Source: BS750m-G62 sp046483505 (GTDB lineage Bacteria; Planctomycetota; Phycisphaerae; FEN-1346). Taken from it: a stretch of DNA of 13,697 nucleotides. Every line of letters begins with the position of its first letter. The first letter of the stretch is position 1. The stretch lies in NCBI GenBank assembly GCA_046483505.1, contig JAWODB010000006.1:1-13697 (forward strand), written 5' to 3'. The notes under the pieces were generated by a model, which made no database searches, was not told the DNA's origin, and was given only the letters and a program-made list of their open reading frames with translations. The position numbers and the translations under genes are program-made. Positions 1 to 5,267 of the stretch are shown in pieces.

Positions 1-42
1 CCCCTCAAAGCGAGTGAATGCGTTTATGGGTTCTCCGGGCCC

Positions 43-116
43 GTGCCACGGCCGGCCTTGTCCGGCCGTGCGCTCTGCAAGCCAAGAGCACGGCGGGGCA
101 AGGCCCGCCGTGGCAC
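43..116. repeat. Double-hairpin dispersed repeat, family B, copy 1
   Basis: This 74-bp element begins GTGCCACGG and ends CCGTGGCAC. It holds two 9-bp stems with 6-base loops: CACGGCCGG with CCGGCCGTG (47-55 with 62-70), and CACGGCGGG with CCCGCCGTG (89-97 with 104-112). The whole element is also roughly an inverted repeat. A second 74-bp copy lies at 5371-5444 in the opposite orientation. It lies 43 bp downstream of the stop of the minus-strand lipoprotein gene. The rest of 1-159 holds nothing I recognise. Confidence 0.8.
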
Positions 117-159
117 ATTCAATACCCTGCCCCGAACCTTCGGAGGCGGCGCCGTCGGC

Positions 160-921
160 CTACGGCTCGTCCAGTCGCTCGAGGACCTCGCGGCTGTAAA
201 CGTCATCGGCAATCCGGCCGCGGCGGTCCGCGTATTTTCGGGCGGCCAGGGTCCGGATCGCGTCGATGCGTTCGGCGTCGGCCCCGATTCGCTCGAGGCA
301 GGCGGCCATCTGATTCGGATTATAGCCTGCGGCGGCGAGGTAATCCAGACCGAGGCGATCCGCCTCGCGCCGATCGGCGTCCGGGTACGGCGGCTCCAGG
401 AGCGCCCCGGCGATGGGTCGGACGGCCGCGGCTTCCCCGCCGCCGGGCGCATCGTGCGCCGCCGCGGCGTGCCGCAGGTCCGCCAGGGGAAACCGGTCGG
501 TCAACCCCCGGCGGACGTGTCCGGCGGCCAGGTGGGCCACCTGCCGGGCCAGGGCGGCGGCCAACTGGGCCTCGCTCTCCAGCCGCCGCAGCAGGCCGCG
601 GGTGACCCCGACGACGCCGCCCGGCAGCGCCACGCCGCGAGGCTCGGCGGCATCGAGGACGGTGAAGCGGTACGGCAGGTGCGTGAGATGGGTCGCGCGG
701 GCCACCCGCTGGCCGATCGTCCGCACGTAGGCCTGGACGGCCAGGTCGTCAAGTTCGCCGCCGAGGGCCTCCACGACGGCGGGGGCGACCACCCGGCCGA
801 GGTTCACCTCTTCCTGGAGCGTCAGGCGGTCGGGCGGCGGTGGCTCGCGCGGCTCCGGCGCCGTACAGCCGAGGGGCAACGCGGCGAGGGCGAGAAGCGC
901 GGCCATGTGATGACGCGTCAT
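160..921 (-). CDS. M48-like pseudo-peptidase, probable lipoprotein
   Basis: A 253-residue protein starting at the ATG at 921, which has a GGAG ribosome site about 8 bases upstream; a longer frame to 987 only reads repeat sequence. Residues 1-19 look like a lipoprotein signal (hydrophobic stretch ending LPLGC, Cys19), although Pro at the -3 position is unusual. The body follows the M48 plan: an EEVNLGR-type helix near 37, IGQRVA near 69, the ALPGG strand at 98-102, the active-site helix around 118-135, and an EADRLG segment near 186-191. The zinc motif HExxH reads RQVAH (126-130), and the third ligand position of ExxAD is Arg. Only the second His survives, so proteolysis is unlikely. It is probably a periplasmic or envelope protein that kept the fold for binding. 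The family is fairly sure; the function is unknown. Confidence 0.75.
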   Translation of the reverse strand: MTRHHMAALLALAALPLGCTAPEPREPPPPDRLTLQEEVNLGRVVAPAVVEALGGELDDLAVQAYVRTIGQRVARATHLTHLPYRFTVLDAAEPRGVALPGGVVGVTRGLLRRLESEAQLAAALARQVAHLAAGHVRRGLTDRFPLADLRHAAAAHDAPGGGEAAAVRPIAGALLEPPYPDADRREADRLGLDYLAAAGYNPNQMAACLERIGADAERIDAIRTLAARKYADRRGRIADDVYSREVLERLDEP

Positions 922-941
922 GCGAGGCTCCAACGGCGTGC

Positions 942-966
942 GGCCCGCAAGCGGGCCGGCGAACAC
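942..966. repeat. Dispersed 25-bp repeat, family D, copy 1
   Basis: The 25 bases that begin GGCCCGCAAGCGGGCC and end GGCGAACAC are exactly repeated, in the same orientation, at 9288-9312. The first 16 bases form a 7-bp stem (GGCCCGC/GCGGGCC) with a 2-base loop. Here the repeat lies just upstream of the lipoprotein gene, and at both sites it accompanies a family C stem-loop. Confidence 0.75.
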
Positions 967-1004
967 AGACTGCGTCGCGCAGGACAACCCGAGCCGACCC
1001 TTCG

Positions 1005-1032
1005 GCGCGGTGGGTACGGAGACCCACCGCGC
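1005..1032 (-). repeat. 3'-end stem-loop, family C, copy 1 (after DUF1844 gene)
   Basis: A perfect 11-bp stem, GCGCGGTGGGT with ACCCACCGCGC, encloses a 6-base loop that reads CTCCGT in the direction of the upstream gene. It begins 18 bp after the DUF1844 stop codon. There is no T-run after it, so it is not a standard intrinsic terminator, but it could still end or protect the kdsB-pyrG-DUF1844 transcript. Nearly identical copies sit at 9251-9278 and 10860-10887. Confidence 0.85.
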
Positions 1033-1050
1033 TTCATTCTCGGCACAACG

Positions 1051-1563
1051 CTATGACGCGGCCGAAACGTAGGCCATCCGCAGTTCGTACAGGTACCGGT
1101 CGAGGAGGCGTTTTTCCTCGTCCGCCAGGTTGCCGCGCGTCTTCTCCTCCAGGACGGAAAGCAGGTCGATGTTGTGCTTGGCGAGGTCCAGGTTCCGGAG
1201 CGGCCGGCCGGTTTCGGGGTCCCTCTCGCCAGAGAGGAAGATGGCCGCCTGCGTGGCCAGCGTCTGGACGAGGGCCGCGAAGGAGGCGGGCGGGAGCCGG
1301 GCCGGCCCGGCGGCCGCGGCGGCGGCCTCGGCGCCCGGCCCGGCGGCCCGGCCGCGGTCCTCCATCTCGCGGGCCAGACGCTCCTTTTCGGCCTTCGCCT
1401 CGGCCTTCCAGTCGGCGTCCACGTGGACCTTGCCCGTTCCGCCCTGGGGCTTGCCGGCGTCCGGGGCCCGCGGCGTCTCTTCGTCGGGCGACGGCGTCGC
1501 CCCTTCCTCCGGGGACGGTTCCGGCGGCGCGTCCGGCGGAGGCGGTGTGGATTCATCGGCCAT
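1051..1563 (-). CDS. DUF1844 domain protein
   Basis: A 170-residue protein. Residues 1-45 are a low-complexity, Pro/Glu-rich leader. A charged helix (about 50-72) begins with the family-typical VDADWKAEA stretch, followed by an Ala-rich linker. The DUF1844 core runs from about 90 to 168: PPASFAALVQTLATQA, then DPETG, NLDLAKHNIDLL, LEEKTRGNL and YELRMAYV. This pattern matches the family closely; its molecular function is not known. The ATG at 1563 has a near-perfect ribosome site, AGGAGGTGAT, which contains the pyrG stop codon, so translation is probably coupled to pyrG. It is the last gene of the kdsB-pyrG-DUF1844 operon. No membrane segment or signal peptide is visible, so it is probably cytoplasmic. 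Confidence 0.92.
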   Translation of the reverse strand: MADESTPPPPDAPPEPSPEEGATPSPDEETPRAPDAGKPQGGTGKVHVDADWKAEAKAEKERLAREMEDRGRAAGPGAEAAAAAAGPARLPPASFAALVQTLATQAAIFLSGERDPETGRPLRNLDLAKHNIDLLSVLEEKTRGNLADEEKRLLDRYLYELRMAYVSAAS

Positions 1564-1569
1564 GGCGGA

Positions 1570-1578
1570 TCACCTCCT
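1570..1578 (-). promoter_or_regulatory. Ribosome binding site overlapping the pyrG stop
   Basis: On the minus strand this reads AGGAGGTGA. The last three bases are the pyrG stop TGA, and the whole stretch is a near-perfect complement of the 16S rRNA 3' end, 6 bases before the DUF1844 ATG at 1563. Ribosomes ending pyrG would terminate on top of the next start site, which is a classic coupling arrangement. Confidence 0.85.
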
Positions 1579-3315
1579 CGTCGGTTCGGCCTCGACGGGT
1601 CCGACGGCATTGCGTCCAAGGGCGGCCGCCACCAGGCCCAGGTAGAACGGCGAGGGCCCGAGCGGCCGGCTCGTGAACTCCGGGTGCGACTGCGTGGCCA
1701 CGAAGTACGGATGGTCCGGCAGTTCCAGGATCTGCATGATCGGCTGGCCCGGCGCCCTGCCGGAGAAGACCATGCCGCCGGCCTCCAGGCGGTCGATGTA
1801 CTCCGGGTTCACCTCGTAGCGGTGGCGGAAGCGGAGGCGGGCCGTGGCGGCGCCCCGGAACATGCGGGCGGCGAGGGTGTCGGGCTCGATGGCGACGTCC
1901 CGCCCGCCGAGGCGCATCGTGCCGCCCAGGCCCTCCACCTCGTACTGCTCCGGCAGGAGGCAGATAACGGGGTGCGGCGGGTCCTCCACGAGTTCGGTGG
2001 AGGCCGCCCCCTCCAGGCCGCACACGTTCCGCGCGAACTCGACCACCGCCATCTGGAACCCGAAGCAGAGGCCCAGGTACGGGACGACATGCTCGCGGGC
2101 GTACCGGACGCAGGCCGTTTTGCCCTCGGCGCCGCGGACGCCGAACCCGCCCGGCACGATGACGCCGTCGACGTCGGCGAGGGCGTCGGCGGCGCCGGCG
2201 TCGGAAAGGCCCGTCGTATCGATCCAGCGGACCTGTGCCTTGCACTCGAGGTGGGCGGCGGCGTGCTCGATGGCCTTCAGCAGGCTGGCGTAAGAGTCGC
2301 GCACGGCCGTGTACTTGCCGGTGATGGCGATGGTGACCTCGTGGCGGGGCCGGCGGATGCGCGCGCAGAAGTCCTCCCACCGGCGGGAGGCCTCCTGCTC
2401 GGCACGCGGGTCGACGCGGTCCACCAGGTTCAACAGGTGAGTGACCTGGCGGTCGATCTGCTCGCGCTGCATGCGGCTGGGCAGCAGATAGATGGACGGT
2501 TCGTCATGCATCGAGAAGACCCGCGACATCGGGACGGAGGTGTAGACGGAGAGTTTCTCGCGGACCTTGTCGGTGACGGGGTTAGCGGCGCGGCAGGCGA
2601 TGATGTGGGGCTGGACGCCGGCCTCCAGGAGCCGCTTGATGCCGAGTTGGGCGGCCTTGGACTTCTGCTCGCCCAGGATGCTGGGCTCCAGGATGAACGT
2701 GAGGGCGACGAAGCAGACGTTGCCCTCGCCCTCCTCGTAGGCGAGTTCGCGCATGGCCTCGATGTAGTAGGCGTTCTCGAAGTCGCCGACCGTGCCGCCG
2801 ATCTCGACGAAGACCACGTCCGCCCGGGTCCTGGTGGCGAGGGTGCGGAGTTTGGCCTTCACCTCGCCCGTGACGTGTGGAATCATCTGCACGTCGCGGC
2901 CCAGGTACTCGCCGCGGCGTTCGCGCTCCAGCACCGCGCCGAAGATCTGGCCGTTCGTGGCGAAGTTGTCGCGCGCCAGGTCCATCTCGAGCATCCGCTC
3001 GTACGTGCCGAGGTCCATGTCGCACTCCATGCCGTCGTCGAGCACGAAGACCTCGCCGTGGCGGTACGGGTTCAGGGTGCCGGAATCGATGTTGAGGTAA
3101 CCTTCGAGTTTGATGGGCGTGACGCGCAGCCCCTTGTTCTGGAGGAGGCGCGCGAGGCTCGAGGCGAAGATGCCCTTCCCGAGGCCGCTCATCACGGTGC
3201 CGAAGACGACGACGTACTTCGTGCGGCCGGGCTGGTAGCCCTCCGGGACGGGCGTGTGGAACTCGGTTTCCTCGGTGCGGTCGGCGATGTCGCGAAACAG
3301 GTCGGGACCCGGCAT
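1570..3315 (-). CDS. pyrG: CTP synthase (glutamine-hydrolysing)
   Basis: A 581-residue CTP synthase that makes CTP from UTP, ATP and glutamine in the cytoplasm. The amidoligase domain spans about 33-300. Its P-loop is GTVMSGLGKG (39-48), where most family members have GGVVSSLGKG. It also has HGEVFVLDDG (86-95), EIGGTVGDFE (171-180) and KSKAAQ (218-223, usually KTKPTQ). The glutaminase domain spans about 325-565, with nucleophile Cys417 in GLCFGFQ and the pair His544/Glu546 in SHPEF. There is a roughly 30-residue N-terminal extension before the usual start of homology. The ATG at 3315 follows AAGG closely; reading on to 3546 would only run antisense-frame through kdsB. It lies 10 bp after kdsB, its product's consumer. 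All key residues are present, so it should be active although divergent. Confidence 0.95.
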   Translation of the reverse strand: MPGPDLFRDIADRTEETEFHTPVPEGYQPGRTKYVVVFGTVMSGLGKGIFASSLARLLQNKGLRVTPIKLEGYLNIDSGTLNPYRHGEVFVLDDGMECDMDLGTYERMLEMDLARDNFATNGQIFGAVLERERRGEYLGRDVQMIPHVTGEVKAKLRTLATRTRADVVFVEIGGTVGDFENAYYIEAMRELAYEEGEGNVCFVALTFILEPSILGEQKSKAAQLGIKRLLEAGVQPHIIACRAANPVTDKVREKLSVYTSVPMSRVFSMHDEPSIYLLPSRMQREQIDRQVTHLLNLVDRVDPRAEQEASRRWEDFCARIRRPRHEVTIAITGKYTAVRDSYASLLKAIEHAAAHLECKAQVRWIDTTGLSDAGAADALADVDGVIVPGGFGVRGAEGKTACVRYAREHVVPYLGLCFGFQMAVVEFARNVCGLEGAASTELVEDPPHPVICLLPEQYEVEGLGGTMRLGGRDVAIEPDTLAARMFRGAATARLRFRHRYEVNPEYIDRLEAGGMVFSGRAPGQPIMQILELPDHPYFVATQSHPEFTSRPLGPSPFYLGLVAAALGRNAVGPVEAEPTRR

Positions 3316-3325
3316 GGGGAACCTT

Positions 3326-4075
3326 TCAGGTATCGGCGGCTTCGCGGTCGCGCCACCGTCGGACGAAGGCGGCGTAGTCGTCCGGCGTGTCGATGCCCGC
3401 GGGCCGGGCGTCGGTGACGAGGACGAACATCCGCCGGCCGCACTCCAGCCAGCGGAGTTGTTCGAGGCGTTCGGTCCGCTCGAGCGGCGAGGGCGGCATG
3501 ACGGCGTAGTCGCGCAGCGCCTCCATCCGGTACGCGTAGATGCCAAAGTGCTTCAGGCGCGGCGCCCGGCGCGACGCCTCGCCGTCGCGGGCGTGCGGAA
3601 TCGGGGCCCGGCTGAAGTAGAGCGCGTCGCCGCGGGCGTCCAGGACCACCTTGACGGCCCCGGGTTCGTCCCACTCCTCGTCGGCGAGCGGGCCGGCCAG
3701 CGTGGCGGCCTCGATGGAATCGTCGCCCTCCACCGTGTTGATGAGCGCATCGAGCAGGGCCGGGTCGAGGTCCGGCTCGTCGCCCTGGAGGTTGATGACG
3801 AGGTCGGCGTCCGGAAAGGCCTCGGCGGCCTCGGCCACGCGGTTCGTGCCGCAGGGATGGTCCGCCCGGGTCATGACGCAGCGTCCGCCGAAGGCTTGAA
3901 CGGCGTCGCGGATGCGCTCGTCGTCGGTGGCCACGAGGACGGTGTCGACGCGCGACGCCGCGGCGGCGGCCTCGTAGACGTGCTGGATGAGGGGCCGGCC
4001 GGTGTCGGAGGCGAGAGGTTTCCCCGGGAAGCGTTTGGACCCGTATCGGGCAGGAATCACACAGAGGACGTTCAT
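3326..4075 (-). CDS. kdsB: 3-deoxy-manno-octulosonate cytidylyltransferase
   Basis: A 249-residue enzyme, the normal KdsB length, that joins KDO to CMP using CTP for incorporation into lipid A-core in the cytoplasm. Visible motifs are the N-terminal nucleotide-binding IPARYGSKRFPGKPL (7-21), VATDDERI (48-55), HPCGTNRV (73-80), the metal-binding NLQGDEP (95-101), FGIYAYR (177-183), ERTERLEQLRWLE (199-211) and GIDTPDD (227-233). The ATG at 4075 gives the family-standard N-terminus MNVLCVIPARYGS, although the ribosome site is weak. It is the first gene of an operon with pyrG and the DUF1844 gene, and a candidate promoter lies at 4141-4169. Its presence implies an outer membrane with KDO-containing lipopolysaccharide. 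Confidence 0.96.
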   Translation of the reverse strand: MNVLCVIPARYGSKRFPGKPLASDTGRPLIQHVYEAAAAASRVDTVLVATDDERIRDAVQAFGGRCVMTRADHPCGTNRVAEAAEAFPDADLVINLQGDEPDLDPALLDALINTVEGDDSIEAATLAGPLADEEWDEPGAVKVVLDARGDALYFSRAPIPHARDGEASRRAPRLKHFGIYAYRMEALRDYAVMPPSPLERTERLEQLRWLECGRRMFVLVTDARPAGIDTPDDYAAFVRRWRDREAADT

Positions 4076-4140
4076 CCGTAGCGCGCCGCCAAGTCAGCCA
4101 TCCCGGAGACCGGTTTCAGGGTTCGCCCTACGGGCGCGCC

Positions 4141-4169
4141 AGGGTAGCGGGCGGGGGGCGGGAAGTCAA
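4141..4169 (-). promoter_or_regulatory. Candidate promoter of the kdsB operon
   Basis: On the minus strand, TTGACT (4164-4169) is followed after 17 bp by TACCCT (4141-4146), about 65 bp upstream of kdsB. The -35 match is good and the -10 is weak. The same TACCCT with a 17-bp spacer occurs before the cyclodeaminase gene. This is by eye only. Confidence 0.35.
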
Positions 4170-4220
4170 GGTAAAGGTCGACGCGGCCCGCAAGGACGTA
4201 GCACTGGGCTACGATGTGAT

Positions 4221-4325
4221 TCCGAGCGAGTCCCGGCGCGCCGGGACGAGCCGAGGCATCTCGCTGTTGGGCCCAACAACCAGATTTCTCCACTCGGGCC
4301 CTTCGGGCCCTCGGTCGAAATGACA
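4221..4325. repeat. Palindrome island in the kdsB / fusion-gene gap
   Basis: This stretch packs a perfect 18-bp palindrome, GTCCCGGCGCGCCGGGAC (4230-4247), a perfect 12-bp palindrome, GTTGGGCCCAAC (4266-4277), and a 6-bp stem GGGCCC-TTC-GGGCCC (4296-4310). It ends in TCGAAATGACA. No reading frame of interest crosses it. It looks like a dispersed repeat of about 100 bp, but no second copy is present in this window. It occupies most of the gene-free interval 4076-4409, together with the family A repeat and the candidate kdsB promoter. Confidence 0.6.
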
Positions 4326-4339
4326 TTTGGACGGCCTAT

Positions 4340-4395
4340 GCGCGCGGCGGGCCGGGCGTCGCCTCGGCGAAGCCGGGAGCCCCGCCGCGCGGGAA
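4340..4395 (-). repeat. Inverted-repeat element, family A, copy 1
   Basis: A 56-bp element bounded by GCGCGGCGGG and CCCGCCGCGC arms, with a CTTCGCCGAGG-type interior. In the direction of the upstream gene the arm is followed by GCTCC, like the family C stem-loops, and the arm begins 19 bp after the stop codon at 4410. It is inverted relative to, and matches 55 of 56 bases of, the copy at 5276-5352, which differs mainly by one extra 21-bp unit. Confidence 0.8.
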
Positions 4396-4409
4396 GTAGC
4401 GTAGTCATA

Positions 4410-5267
4410 CTAATCCTTCTTCCCGTGCAGCGCCTTGTGCTCCGGGAAGTCCTTCCAGTACCGCGCCAGCAGGGCGTCGATATCGTTCGGCACGAGGTAG
4501 AGTTTGCCGCGGATGCGCTTGACCTCGCCCGGCTTCAGGCCGCCGATGCGGAAGTCGCTGTGCAGGCACCGGATGACCCCCTGGAAGAGTTCCTGGTACG
4601 GGTGCCACGCCGTGGCGAGGAGGCGCTTCTCATCCCGGCTGAAGCAGCCGATGAGGCCGTTCGACGGCCGGTGCGGGTTCAGCGGACGCGGGTTCACGTC
4701 GGCCGCCTCGACGCCCGGCGCCGCCCACACCTGGCCGGGACGGTACCGGGCCTCGGTGGCCCAGCCGTCGGTCGGCATCCGCTGGAGCCGCCCCTGCTGG
4801 AACACAAACGAGCGGCGGAGGTAGGCGTACTTGTCGTCGGTCTCGTCGCGGCCGCAGCCCGTGAACGCGCCCACGCGGATGCACGGCTGGGCCCAGTGGA
4901 CCTCGGACGGCTTGTCGGTGGGGTTGGCGGCGGCGACGCGGAAATCGACCTCGTCCTTCCCCGCCCGGATGAGGTGGTCCACAACGACGCCGTCGGCGAG
5001 CGTGTCGCGAAGCGCGAGCCGTGTGCCGTCGTCCGAGAGCGTCACGCCCTCCGTCCGGTGCGGGATGACCGTGTGCTCGACCCAGTCGGTGGCGTGGGAG
5101 TCGGCGCGGCAGTAGGCCTCGAGGTAGAGGATGTCGACCTGGCCGCCGGGGATGGCGTCGCCGCGCACCGTGAGGATGCCGTTCTTGTAGTCGAGTGTAA
5201 GGGGTGGCGGCTCCTTCGGCTTTTCCTCGCCAGCCTCGCCGGCCGCGAGGGCCGGCGCGGCCGCCAA
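4410..5267 (-). other. C-terminal module: former separate secreted protein
   Basis: This is the last 285 residues of the fusion frame, starting at a TTG (5267) that is the only in-frame near-start I found. The first residues, LAAAPALAAGEAGEE, look like the hydrophobic and cleavage ends of a signal peptide whose N-region is missing. The rest is a compact beta-rich protein with conserved-looking stretches: YKNGILTVRGDAIPGG, TDWVEHTVIPH, WAQPCIRVGAFTG, RYRPGQVWAAPGV, PSNGLIGCFS, ELFQGVIRCLHSDFRIGG and KRIRGKLYLVPNDIDALL. It resembles uncharacterised secreted proteins I associate with planctomycetes. I cannot assign a function. It is flanked on both sides by inverted family A repeats. Confidence 0.65.

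Noticed and set aside
1005..1032. Family C stem-loops as standard intrinsic terminators
   Set aside because: No T-run follows any copy, and the loop as well as the stem is conserved. They are listed as repeats; termination remains possible but unproven.
1174..3417. A 747-residue plus-strand open frame
   Set aside because: It is antisense to pyrG, whose motifs are unmistakable. The plus-strand translation shows only GC-driven composition.
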